Below are positions 7,648-15,055 of a stretch of 23,070 nt of DNA, one piece after another. This stretch comes from UBA11524 sp051883695 (lineage in GTDB: Bacteria; Bacillota; Clostridia; Christensenellales; Aristaeellaceae). Both the position numbers and the translations under genes were made by a program. Location: NCBI GenBank assembly GCA_051883695.1, contig JBJEUF010000022.1, positions 1 through 23,070 of the forward strand, given 5' to 3'. The notes beneath the pieces are model-generated. The model made no database searches. It had not been told where the DNA came from and saw only the letters and a list, made by a program, of their open reading frames with translations. The stretch's first letter is position 1, and every line of letters begins with the position of its first letter.

Positions 7648-7688
7648 CGACAAGGCATCTTTCAGCTGATGCCTTGTCGTTTTTCTTT
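7648..7688 (+). terminator. Intrinsic terminator of the TetR-ABC operon
   Basis: The second copy of the 12-bp stem / 8-nt loop hairpin (7648-7679) is followed at once by five T residues and then CTTT (7680-7688). This makes it a canonical rho-independent terminator for plus-strand transcription. On the minus strand there is no T-tract after it. Confidence 0.8.
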
Positions 7689-7704
7689 GCGAATGATCTA
7701 CCTG

Positions 7705-9774
7705 TTATACAGAGTAGATCGGGTACTCCTTCCCGTCCCGGAACAGCACGGGAATGACGTCAATGGGCGCAGGCACCGTGACGGTCTGACCGCCTTCGTA
7801 CACCTTTCCGGTGTAGGCGTCCTTCCAGGTCGCGCCCTTGGGCAGGTAGACGCTGCGCTCCGTCACGCCGGGCTCCATCACCGGAGCCACCAGCATGTCC
7901 GGGCCGAACATGTAGCAGTCCTCGGTTGTCCACGCCTGGCTGTCCCTGGGGAATTCGTAGAACAGCGGGCGCATCACCGGTGCGCCGGTTTCGTGCGCCT
8001 CCCGCATCAGCTGCCGCACATAGGGCCGGATGCGCTCCCGGATGAACAGGTACCTGCACAGGATCGGCGTGTTCTCCTCGCCGAAGGCCCAGACCTCGTT
8101 ATCCTGACCGCTGGTGAGCTGCCGGATGTTGTTGCGGTATTCGTTCTCCCGCTCATACCACGGGCTGCGCTCGCCGTGCATACGGAACACCGGATTGAAG
8201 CAGCCCCAGGCGAACCAGCGCAGCAGCAGCTCCCGGAAGGCCGGGTCGGAGATATCGCCGCCCATGAAGCCGCCGATGTCGCTCGTCCACCACGGGATGC
8301 CCGCCATCTGCATGCTCAGGCCGGCCTGCAGCTGCTCCCGCATCGCGCGGAAGGAGGAATGGACATCGCCCGACCAGGCAAGCACCGCATACTTCTGGCT
8401 GCCCGCCCACGCGCAGCGGGTCAGGCTCATGATCTCCGTTTCGCCCTGTGCCCGCAAGCCATCGTAGAAGCCCTTGGCATAGCCCACGGGGTAGGTGTTG
8501 GTCACCTGCAGTGCCGGGCCCGCCCAATAGCGGTAATTGTCGAACTCGTAGCAGTCGTATTCCGGCTCCGCCTCGTCCAGCCAGAAGCAGCGGATGCCCT
8601 TGGTGTAGTAATTCTGACGGCACTTTTCCCAGATGTACCTCTGGGCGCCGGGATGCGTCGCGTCGAAGTAGACCGTCGCGCCCATCCAGGTCATGGTGTC
8701 CTTGCCGCGATCCGTCCGCACGAGGTAGCCGTATTCCTCCATCTCGCCGCGGCTTTCGCTGCGCTCATCCACCGTCGGCCACACGGACACCACGGTTTCG
8801 ATGCCCATGTCCTTGAGTTCCTTCACCATCGCGTCGGGATCGGGCCAGTCGATGGGATCGAACTTCCAGTCGCCCTGACGCGGCCAGTGGAAGAAGTCCA
8901 CCACGATGGCGTCCAGCGGCAATCCCATGGCCTTGTGCCTTCGGGCGACGGTCAGCAGCTCCTCCTGCGTGCGGTAGCGGAGCTTGCACTGCCAGTAGCC
9001 CATGCCGTATTCGGGCATCATGGGTGTGCGGCCCGTGACGGCGGAGTAATTCCGCTCGATTTCCGCCGGGGTGTCGCCGCAGGTGATGTAATAGTCCAGC
9101 TTTTTGGTGGAGCGTGCCGTCCACTCAGTCCGGTTGGTGCCGAAGGTGCAGCTGCCCACCGCCGGATTGTTCCACAGAAAGCCGTAGCCCCGGCTGGACA
9201 CATAGAAGGGCACAGAGGCCTGACAGTTACGATGGCACAGCTCAAGGGTCGCGCCCTTTTTGTTCAGGTGCCTGTCCTGATACTGCCCCATGCCGAAGAT
9301 CATCTCATCGTCAAAGGCTTCGAAGCGGGCGGACAGGCTGTAGTCCGTCGTCGCGGGGATGGGCTTGAGCTCCCGCGCCGGAATGCGCAGGGATACGGAG
9401 TAACGGTTGATGCGGTTGCGGTTGCGCCAGTATTCCTCCGTCAGCAGCTCGCCCTTCTGATTGTAGAAGCTCAGCCAGCCCTCGGGATTCACCTTCACAG
9501 TCAGCCTGCCGTTGACAAACGTCCACTCCCGGCCCGTTTGATGATACTGCGCGTATTCCTCGGCGCGGTACCACGGGTCGGTGGTATCGACCTCCACCGA
9601 GGAAATTGCAGGTGTGAGCGCCTCCACCGGCTCGGACAGCGCCCAGTCGTGCCCGTCCATCTGCGGCTCGGCGGTCATGCGGACACGCACGCCGTCCGTG
9701 CCCCAGGGGTCAATCCACAGCTGGGTCACGCCACTGCAGATGACAAGTCTGCTGCCTTCCTGAACAATACGCAA
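7705..9774 (-). CDS. Glycoside hydrolase family 31 (alpha-xylosidase/alpha-glucosidase type)
   Basis: The 689-residue enzyme should release terminal alpha-linked sugars by a retaining mechanism. It has a GH31 N-terminal beta-domain (about 1-240), then a (beta/alpha)8 barrel. The nucleophile motif is WLDEAEPE (Asp about 400) and the acid/base motif WSGDVHSSFRAM (Asp about 470). GIPWWTSDIGGF and FRMHGERSPW lie downstream and beta-domains follow at the C-terminus. The 'WLDxxEPE' form resembles XylS-like alpha-xylosidases; alpha-glucosidase activity is equally possible. There is no signal peptide, so substrates must be imported. The start is taken as TTG 9774 because AAGGAGG (9783-9789) lies 8 nt upstream; an earlier in-frame TTG at 9792 would put that site inside the gene. 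It lies 25 nt behind the MATE gene in one operon. Confidence 0.93.
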   Translation of the reverse strand: MRIVQEGSRLVICSGVTQLWIDPWGTDGVRVRMTAEPQMDGHDWALSEPVEALTPAISSVEVDTTDPWYRAEEYAQYHQTGREWTFVNGRLTVKVNPEGWLSFYNQKGELLTEEYWRNRNRINRYSVSLRIPARELKPIPATTDYSLSARFEAFDDEMIFGMGQYQDRHLNKKGATLELCHRNCQASVPFYVSSRGYGFLWNNPAVGSCTFGTNRTEWTARSTKKLDYYITCGDTPAEIERNYSAVTGRTPMMPEYGMGYWQCKLRYRTQEELLTVARRHKAMGLPLDAIVVDFFHWPRQGDWKFDPIDWPDPDAMVKELKDMGIETVVSVWPTVDERSESRGEMEEYGYLVRTDRGKDTMTWMGATVYFDATHPGAQRYIWEKCRQNYYTKGIRCFWLDEAEPEYDCYEFDNYRYWAGPALQVTNTYPVGYAKGFYDGLRAQGETEIMSLTRCAWAGSQKYAVLAWSGDVHSSFRAMREQLQAGLSMQMAGIPWWTSDIGGFMGGDISDPAFRELLLRWFAWGCFNPVFRMHGERSPWYERENEYRNNIRQLTSGQDNEVWAFGEENTPILCRYLFIRERIRPYVRQLMREAHETGAPVMRPLFYEFPRDSQAWTTEDCYMFGPDMLVAPVMEPGVTERSVYLPKGATWKDAYTGKVYEGGQTVTVPAPIDVIPVLFRDGKEYPIYSV

Positions 9775-9799
9775 GGGTTCCGCCTCCTTCAAATGAGTA

Positions 9800-11299
9800 T
9801 TACGCTTTCGCCGTTTTGGGCTCGTCTACCACATTGTTCGCCCAGAAGTCCGAGCGGAGCATGAACAAACCGATCACCAGCTTCACCACGTCGATGAACT
9901 GGATGCAGAAATACATCGTCACCACATCCGCGCCGGTGAAACGGCTGAGCACATAAGCCAGCACTGCCGGGACGCACCAGGTGTACACGCTGTCAAACAG
10001 GAAGGTGATAACGGTCTTGCCGCCGGAGCGGATGGTGAAATAGGTCGCGTGGAGGAACGCGTGAATCGGCAGGGACAGACCGGCAATCGCCAGCGTCTGC
10101 TTCGCCAGCTCGCGCGTGGTGTCCTTCACGTTGAAGAGCATCGGAATCGCTCCGGACAGCGCCGCCAGCATGAGGCCCAGCACAATATGGCTCACCACGG
10201 TAATGAACAGCAGCCTGGTGTCCACCTCCCGCGCCTCCCGCTTATCGCCGCGCCCAAGGCATTGCCCGACCATGATCGACACCGCGTTGCCCATCGCAAA
10301 CATGATGATGCAGAACAGGTTCCAGACCGTGCTGGTGATATTCAGCGCCGACAGCGCGTCCATGCCGCGCGTGGAATAGCACTGGTTGATGAACGTCATG
10401 CCCAGCGACCACAGCAGCTCGTTGACCAGCAGGGGCGAGCCGGTGACGGCGATGCGCCGCAGCAGCGACAGGGACACATAGCCGCTGCGGTACGCCCCGT
10501 GCAGGAAGGTGTAGCGTTCCTCGTGCAGGTGTGCGTAGATCACCACAAAGAGCATTTCGATCACACGGGCGATTACCGTTGCCAGCGCCGCGCCGCGCAC
10601 GTTCATGCCCGCGCCCCACATCGTAAAGGTCATGCCCAGCAGGCTCAGCTCGCGCGTTTCAAAGATCAGCAGGAAGTTCAGCACCAGATTCGTCAGGATG
10701 GCGATGACGCTGCCAACCATCGTCGCCACCGTCTTGCCCATCTCGCGCATCGACCCGGCATACACCTGCGTCAGCACAAAGGGCAGCAGACCCCAGAGCA
10801 TGATCTGCAGATAATCGCGGGCATACCCGGTGGCCAGCGCCACGCGTTCCGCCAGCTGCCCGGCGCTCAGGCCCTCGCTGCCCTGCGCGCTCATCTCTCC
10901 TTCCATGAACATGCCGATGAACGTATCGCCAAACAGCAGGAAGATCATCACGCCCAGCGCCGTAACGATCGCGCCGAAGTACATCTTCGTCCGGAAGGAC
11001 TGCCGCATCCCATCCACATCGTTCTTGCCCGCAAACTGCGAGCCGAAGATGGACACGCCGCTCAGGCCGCCGAAGATCGTCAGGTTGAACACCATCAGGA
11101 TCTGGTTCACCACGCCGACCGCGCAGAGGGTTTCGTCGCCCAGCGAGCCGACCATCAGCGTATCCAGCAGATTGACAAAGGACGTGATGCCCTGCTGAAT
11201 CACCAGCGGCAGCAGGATCACCAACACGGAGCGGTAGAAGGCCTTGTCGCCGATGAATTTCTTCATGATATTGCTGTGCATACCCCGCATACTCCTCAT
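9800..11299 (-). CDS. MATE-family multidrug/toxin efflux transporter
   Basis: The 499-residue protein (494 or fewer if a later start is used) has about twelve hydrophobic helices in two homologous halves. It contains MATE features such as 'LPLVIQQGITSFVNLLDTLMVGSLGDETLCAVGVVNQ' near the N-terminus and 'AMGNAVSIMVGQCLGRGD' in the second half. MATE proteins export cationic drugs, or in some cases lipids or cell-wall intermediates, using a Na+ or H+ gradient. Three ATGs compete: 11299 (AAGGA 10 nt upstream), 11281 (AGGAG 10 nt upstream) and 11266 with no good site. The gene starts an operon with the GH31 gene, driven by the promoter at 11318-11345. The substrate is unknown. Confidence 0.92.
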   Translation of the reverse strand: MRSMRGMHSNIMKKFIGDKAFYRSVLVILLPLVIQQGITSFVNLLDTLMVGSLGDETLCAVGVVNQILMVFNLTIFGGLSGVSIFGSQFAGKNDVDGMRQSFRTKMYFGAIVTALGVMIFLLFGDTFIGMFMEGEMSAQGSEGLSAGQLAERVALATGYARDYLQIMLWGLLPFVLTQVYAGSMREMGKTVATMVGSVIAILTNLVLNFLLIFETRELSLLGMTFTMWGAGMNVRGAALATVIARVIEMLFVVIYAHLHEERYTFLHGAYRSGYVSLSLLRRIAVTGSPLLVNELLWSLGMTFINQCYSTRGMDALSALNITSTVWNLFCIIMFAMGNAVSIMVGQCLGRGDKREAREVDTRLLFITVVSHIVLGLMLAALSGAIPMLFNVKDTTRELAKQTLAIAGLSLPIHAFLHATYFTIRSGGKTVITFLFDSVYTWCVPAVLAYVLSRFTGADVVTMYFCIQFIDVVKLVIGLFMLRSDFWANNVVDEPKTAKA

Positions 11300-11317
11300 T
11301 GAGTTTGATTCCTTCCT

Positions 11318-11345
11318 ATTGTAGCGGAAACGCGTGGAATGTCAA
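11318..11345 (-). promoter_or_regulatory. Sigma-A promoter of the MATE-GH31 operon
   Basis: On the minus strand TTGACA (11345-11340, perfect) and TACAAT (11323-11318, one mismatch) are separated by 16 bp. The leader to ATG 11299 would be about 12 nt, or about 30 nt to ATG 11281, which slightly favours the later start. Confidence 0.75.
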
Positions 11346-11364
11346 TAGTCTTCGTCAATGAGCC

Positions 11365-11674
11365 CAGGGCGGCCTCATTCAAAACGGAAAACAAACACGA
11401 ATGCAGCCGAAGGGGTGGAGGGGGCGATCGGAAAGCCCCCTCCTCGCTTCCGCAGAAGCGAAACACTCCTGCTGCAGAAGGTGTTTCGTGCCTGCGGGCG
11501 AGACCAAAGGGCTCTCGGTCATCCAACATCGCTTGAAACCTTGTCTACGGCAACTCCCCACCGGGGAGCCGCTTCTGCGCGATGCCCTTTGGAATCCTTT
11601 GGATTGCAAATTCGGGAATGATAAGTACCTGATGAAGCATTGTGGAATCTGGCATTTCAAATGAGGTCGCCCTG
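11365..11674 (+). mobile_element. Complete MITE-like element (310 bp)
   Basis: The left end CAGGGCGGCCTCATTC and the reverse complement of the right end CAGGGCGACCTCATTT form terminal inverted repeats with about 14 of 16 matches. The left 54 bp recur, inverted, at 1-54. The interior has several hairpins: CGCTTC/GAAGCG near 11446-11461, CGAAACAC/GTGTTTCG near 11459-11489, and CTCCCC/GGGGAG near 11551-11566. It has no gene of its own. No clear target duplication is visible. The short length, terminal repeats and lack of a transposase fit a miniature inverted-repeat transposable element. Confidence 0.7.
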
Positions 11675-11692
11675 TCATCGCCAGCGGTATGC

Positions 11693-11722
11693 TTGACTCC
11701 GCACCGACGACTGTGATAGTAT
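11693..11722 (+). promoter_or_regulatory. Promoter of the small membrane protein gene
   Basis: TTGACT (11693-11698) and TAGTAT (11717-11722) are 18 bp apart. An extended -10 TG (11714-11715) precedes the second box. The -35 lies 19 bp from the right end of the MITE-like element. Confidence 0.6.
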
Positions 11723-11806
11723 ACAAGCTGGATCACACCTTTCATATAAATTTCATTTTGGTAGCCGCCACATGGTTCAGCGTTTTCTTGGAAAGGAGCG
11801 TCTCCG

Positions 11807-12148
11807 ATGGCCAGACACTGCCATGCCTCCCCCGTGCCCAGCGCTGTATCCTGTATTTCCGCCGCTTCGCTGCCCATCGCGCTGTTCGTTTTGAGTGTAA
11901 CCCATACGTTTTCCGTACAGCAGATCGCCGGACTGTGGCTTTGCGACGTTTTCGGTTTCAGTTTTCTCTTTGTGACGATCCCAGCCTATATCGGCGCCCT
12001 TCTTCTATACCGGAACGCATCCGACCTGCGTTTTCTTCTTCCCGGATACGGCAAGATGATGACTGCCCTGCTGGCGGTGGACACGATCATCGCCCTGCTT
12101 GATCTGATCATGATCGTTTCTTTCATCATCAGCTTTTTCTCCCATTGA
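11807..12148 (+). CDS. Small three-helix membrane protein, unknown
   Basis: This 113-residue hydrophobic protein has three predicted membrane helices, at about residues 13-35, 40-68 and 84-111. They are joined by short loops and the protein ends in a His. No family or catalytic motif was recognised. The gene is supported by a ribosome site AAAGGAG (11792-11798) 8 nt before ATG 11807, a promoter at 11693-11722 and a bidirectional terminator at 12164-12202. It therefore forms a complete single-gene transcription unit. A leader of about 78 nt separates the start site and the ATG. It is flanked by a MITE-like element and a convergent glycosyltransferase-like gene. The function cannot be inferred. 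Confidence 0.65.
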   Translation: MARHCHASPVPSAVSCISAASLPIALFVLSVTHTFSVQQIAGLWLCDVFGFSFLFVTIPAYIGALLLYRNASDLRFLLPGYGKMMTALLAVDTIIALLDLIMIVSFIISFFSH

Positions 12149-12163
12149 TGCCCTGTTATTTGA

Positions 12164-12202
12164 AAAGCGTCACTCCGGTCAGCTGTATCGGAGTGACGCT
12201 TT
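12164..12202. terminator. Bidirectional terminator
   Basis: A 14-bp perfect stem (AAAGCGTCACTCCG, 12164-12177, pairing with 12189-12202) surrounds an 11-nt loop. The stem has an A-run on the left and a T-run on the right. On the minus strand it ends in TTTT, so it can serve both the small membrane protein gene and the convergent gene at 12374-14251. The 171 bp between it and 12374 show no gene. Confidence 0.75.
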
Positions 12203-12373
12203 CCTGCTTCAAGTGTGTTTCCAAAAGAGACAGGTGCAGCTTCGCGCAGATTTCCTTGCAAGGCAGGGATGAAAACCGAAGGTTTGCCTTCCGGCAAATC
12301 GAGGCCCAAAACGCAGAAGCTCAGAGAAGATACCGAAAATGCCGCCTTGCGGATTGAGAAACGCACTCCGGTA

Positions 12374-14251
12374 TCATTCCAGCGTCAGCCCATAGAAGTA
12401 GCCGATTCGATCGCCATAGACCCTGGGATACAGCAGATGCTCCTGCGCAAACAGCGCCGTCAGCTCCTCCACCTCGTCATACCGGACGGCTCCCCTGCGC
12501 TGCATGACCAGCAGGTCAAAATCGTCAAAGGCAAACGTCGCGACCGTTTCAAACCGTCCCGCCTGATCCTCCAGCAGATAGCCCGTCAGCTTATCCACCG
12601 TTCCGCCGGGCTGACCGGTCTGTGGAACGGTGGGGACAAGGATGTACCTTGCCGAGAACCATGCCCGGGGAAAGCCGTCCGATGGCAGCGCAATGCGATC
12701 CAGCGCGACGCATGCCCGCATCGTCAGATCGGGATAGCGCAGCGTGACGAAGGTCAGGCGATCGTAATCGGCGCTGTTCATCAGTATCAACGCGGGATGC
12801 GCCGCATCGCAGTGGGCAGAGATGAAGTCGCTGACTGCATTCAGCTGCTCCAGATCCTCCCGGACGGGAGGCCGGAGGCTCACATGGCACAGCAGCGGAG
12901 ACACAAGCTGCGGCTTTTCCTGCATGACGCTCACGCCCCATTGCACGAGAAGCGCCGCACAGGCGACAGCCGTCATGCCGCCTCGCAGCCAGACGGGCCG
13001 GATGCCGCCCAGCATGGCGAAAAAGAGCATCAGCCCCAGCACATAGGCAGGCATCAGCGGCGTCGCCTGATGAAAGGTCATGTTCTGGATGCGGGTAAAC
13101 AGGAGGATGTAGAACAGTCCGCTGAGCAGCATCATCGCGGACAGATAGCGGATGCTCCGGCTGCGGCGCTGCAACAGTCCCCAGAGATAGCCCGCACCCA
13201 GCAGCGCGCACGTCCCATGCCCCAGCAGCCAGGACTGGTTCATCAGCTCATACCGGAGCGCCGAGCCCTCCTTTTTCCAATATGCATAAGCGACAGTGTA
13301 ATTCCCTCCGAGCGCCCGCTGAAGCAGCGGCCAGAGCAGCACAGCGCCCAACGCGGCACAGAGGACGGCATACAGGACAAAGCGGCGAAGGGCAGCCCAG
13401 TCCCGATGGGACAGGTGCCGGCAGAGCGTCATAACGCCCCAGGGCACCAGCCAGCCCGCAAGGAAAAACAGGAACCACCGCCGAATCAGAACCAGCAGCA
13501 CGGCGGACAGGAAGAGCGCAGCCCGGCGCATCGGCTCCCGCCGGCGGAAATCGGCGTTCCAGGACAGAAAGACAACCTGCAGCAGGCAGGGAATCCCCAG
13601 CAGGTTCACCTGCCGCCAGAGAGCCGCCCGGTGCAGCAGCGGCAGCGTAAACACGCACAGGCATGTACCGCCGCAAAGCAGGAGCGTCCGATTCGCAGGC
13701 AGGTCAAGCTGATCGGCAAGCCGGAGCGCAATGCGCCGCAGCTGATACAGGATGGGGCTCCAGGCCATCAGCATGACAGCAAGGCCGAAGCCCTCACTGC
13801 TCCTGTCCGTCAGGGAAAACAGCGGCGCGAGAAACAGGTTCGGAATCCAGGGGTAGTCGGTGCGGAGACTGGCATACACATCGCGCAGCGTATCCGCCAG
13901 GCCGGCCTGCATCCCCTCCGCCAGCTTCAGCTGCTGATAATAGTACAAGGCGTCATCGTTGACGAATACAGATTCCGCAGCGTCAAAGTGCCAGAGATAA
14001 AAGGCGGTCAGCGCAGCGCCTGTGACAAGGAAGAGGACAGCCGACCGGCGCCGGATGCGCAGGCTTTGCCGGTTGGGCAGGAACACATCGGCAAGATACA
14101 CAGAACCTGTCAGGAAAAACACTGCCAGCCAGATCACCAGCGCATGGGCCGCCGTTCGTCCGGCGACGGCGCAGAGCAGCATCCCGATCAGGCCCGCTGC
14201 CAGCGCACCGGCCCATACAAGCCGCCTTCGCCCGGTATGCAGCGCTTCCAT
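12374..14251 (-). CDS. Polytopic membrane protein, GT-C glycosyltransferase candidate
   Basis: The 625-residue product has about eleven hydrophobic helices between residues 10 and 450, then a soluble region of about 170 residues. The first large extracytoplasmic loop carries the acidic motif VNDDALYYYQQ (Asp99, Asp100) right after helix 3. This is the position of the catalytic or metal-binding acids in GT-C polyprenyl-phosphate-sugar glycosyltransferases (PMT/ArnT-like). Such enzymes transfer sugars to proteins or envelope polymers at the outer face of the membrane. The match rests on topology and that motif, so the function is tentative. The start is firm: AAGGAGGTG lies 7 nt before the ATG at 14251. 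Its promoter is at 14278-14306, divergent from the secreted protein gene. Confidence 0.82.
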   Translation of the reverse strand: MEALHTGRRRLVWAGALAAGLIGMLLCAVAGRTAAHALVIWLAVFFLTGSVYLADVFLPNRQSLRIRRRSAVLFLVTGAALTAFYLWHFDAAESVFVNDDALYYYQQLKLAEGMQAGLADTLRDVYASLRTDYPWIPNLFLAPLFSLTDRSSEGFGLAVMLMAWSPILYQLRRIALRLADQLDLPANRTLLLCGGTCLCVFTLPLLHRAALWRQVNLLGIPCLLQVVFLSWNADFRRREPMRRAALFLSAVLLVLIRRWFLFFLAGWLVPWGVMTLCRHLSHRDWAALRRFVLYAVLCAALGAVLLWPLLQRALGGNYTVAYAYWKKEGSALRYELMNQSWLLGHGTCALLGAGYLWGLLQRRSRSIRYLSAMMLLSGLFYILLFTRIQNMTFHQATPLMPAYVLGLMLFFAMLGGIRPVWLRGGMTAVACAALLVQWGVSVMQEKPQLVSPLLCHVSLRPPVREDLEQLNAVSDFISAHCDAAHPALILMNSADYDRLTFVTLRYPDLTMRACVALDRIALPSDGFPRAWFSARYILVPTVPQTGQPGGTVDKLTGYLLEDQAGRFETVATFAFDDFDLLVMQRRGAVRYDEVEELTALFAQEHLLYPRVYGDRIGYFYGLTLE

Positions 14252-14277
14252 GGCTGCACCTCCTTTCTCCCATCACC

Positions 14278-14306
14278 ATGATAGCTTATTCCGCGCCGGA
14301 ATGCAA
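14278..14306 (-). promoter_or_regulatory. Promoter of the GT-C-like gene
   Basis: On the minus strand TTGCAT (14306-14301) and TATCAT (14283-14278) are separated by 17 bp. The leader to ATG 14251 is short, about 20 nt. Confidence 0.7.
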
Positions 14307-14325
14307 GCCGCGCCCCTGCTTGCAT
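14301..14325. promoter_or_regulatory. Shared dyad covering two divergent -35 boxes
   Basis: A perfect 8-bp inverted repeat, ATGCAAGC (14301-14308) and GCTTGCAT (14318-14325), has a 9-bp spacer. Each arm contains the TTGCAT -35 box of one of the two divergent promoters, so a dimeric regulator bound here would block or activate both genes. The regulator is unknown. The symmetry may partly reflect the shared -35 hexamer. Confidence 0.45.
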
Positions 14326-14348
14326 CGCCGTGTGAATTCTGGTATAAT
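14320..14348 (+). promoter_or_regulatory. Promoter of the secreted protein gene
   Basis: TTGCAT (14320-14325) and a perfect TATAAT (14343-14348) are separated by 17 bp. The start would be near 14355, about 30 nt before ATG 14385. Confidence 0.78.
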
Positions 14349-14384
14349 CACAGCGAACCCAAATGGCAAAAGGAGGCGCTGCCC

Positions 14385-14993
14385 ATGAAGAAGCTGATTG
14401 CCCTGCTCCTGACCCTCGTTCTGCTGCCCGCCGTTGCGCTGGCGGAGTTCGACACGGAAACGCTCCTTGAACGGGCCAACGTCACCCGGAGCTTTGACAA
14501 AAATCAGGATACGGTGTACAGCCTGTCCGATGTGTTCTATCTGGGCGAAATCGACGAGGGCACGCTGCTGCTCACGCTGGATTTCGTTGAGAAATCGGCG
14601 CTGGACATGACGCTGATCCGCGTGGATGTGCTGCTGATGCTCTATGACATGATGGTGGCGGACACGGTCACCTTCACCGTTGGCGGCAAGAGCTATGCCT
14701 TTACGGTGGAGCCGGAGACCTTCGAGTACGACGGCATCTATCAGGAGGAGTACATTCTCTGTCTGACGGACGCAAGCCTGCCCTTCCTCAAGGCGCTTGC
14801 CCAGCAGAAAAAGGACGCCCCCATCCCGGTTGCCTTTTCCAGAATGGGCGAGGTCCGGCTGGAAGGCCAAATCGTCATTCCCGGCGAGGATGCGGCAACC
14901 TTCTACGATCTGTATATTGATCTGGGCGGCAAAAAGCAGGATCTGAAGTCGATTGACGACATGTGGCCGTGCGAAACCGTCAATGTGAAGTAA
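14385..14993 (+). CDS. Small secreted protein, unknown function
   Basis: The 202-residue product begins with a clear signal peptide, MKKLIALLLTLVLLPAVALA (cleavage after residue 20). It has no lipobox cysteine, so it should be exported and released or held non-covalently. The mature part is about 180 residues, acidic and predicted to be mainly beta. Blocks such as 'VTFTVGGKSYAFTVEPE' look like an immunoglobulin-like or beta-sandwich fold. No family was recognised. ATG 14385 is set by AAAAGGAGG (14368-14376), which gives 8 nt spacing. An open frame running from 14022 is only read-through. It has its own promoter and terminator and is divergent from the GT-C-like gene. Confidence 0.85.
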   Translation: MKKLIALLLTLVLLPAVALAEFDTETLLERANVTRSFDKNQDTVYSLSDVFYLGEIDEGTLLLTLDFVEKSALDMTLIRVDVLLMLYDMMVADTVTFTVGGKSYAFTVEPETFEYDGIYQEEYILCLTDASLPFLKALAQQKKDAPIPVAFSRMGEVRLEGQIVIPGEDAATFYDLYIDLGGKKQDLKSIDDMWPCETVNVK

Positions 14994-15006
14994 CGCCGGT
15001 ACGGGA

Positions 15007-15055
15007 AAAGCCGCAGAGCGTGGGGAAAGCCCGATGCTCTGCGGCTTTCTTTTTA
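15007..15055. terminator. Bidirectional terminator
   Basis: The stem AAAGCCGCAGAGC (15007-15019) pairs with GCTCTGCGGCTTT (15036-15048) around a 16-nt loop and is followed by CTTTTT on the plus strand. On the minus strand the same stem is followed by TTTTCCC. It separates the secreted protein gene from the convergent XRE/S24-like gene, whose stop codon lies in its right arm. Confidence 0.85.

Noticed and set aside
7438..7653. Short frames inside the 210-bp repeat
   Set aside because: They have no ribosome sites; the conserved feature is the series of hairpins rather than a protein.
7669..9864. 731-residue open frame on the plus strand
   Set aside because: It lies wholly opposite the GH31 gene, has no ribosome site, and its Ala/Arg/His-rich translation is typical of the complement of GC-rich coding DNA.
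10049..11302. 417-residue open frame on the plus strand
   Set aside because: It is antisense to the MATE gene, with His/Gln/Arg-rich translation and no family features.
11339..11664. Several 65-115 residue frames inside the MITE-like element
   Set aside because: Overlapping frames on both strands across hairpins, with no start signals; the element is better explained as non-coding.
12203..12373. Possible small gene or third repeat in the gap before 12374
   Set aside because: A plus-strand frame can be read through it, but it continues antisense into the next gene and no start signal was found. No second copy is in the window.
12215..14281. 688-residue open frame on the plus strand
   Set aside because: It is antisense to the GT-C-like gene, with low-complexity Gln/Arg/Pro-rich translation and no start signal.
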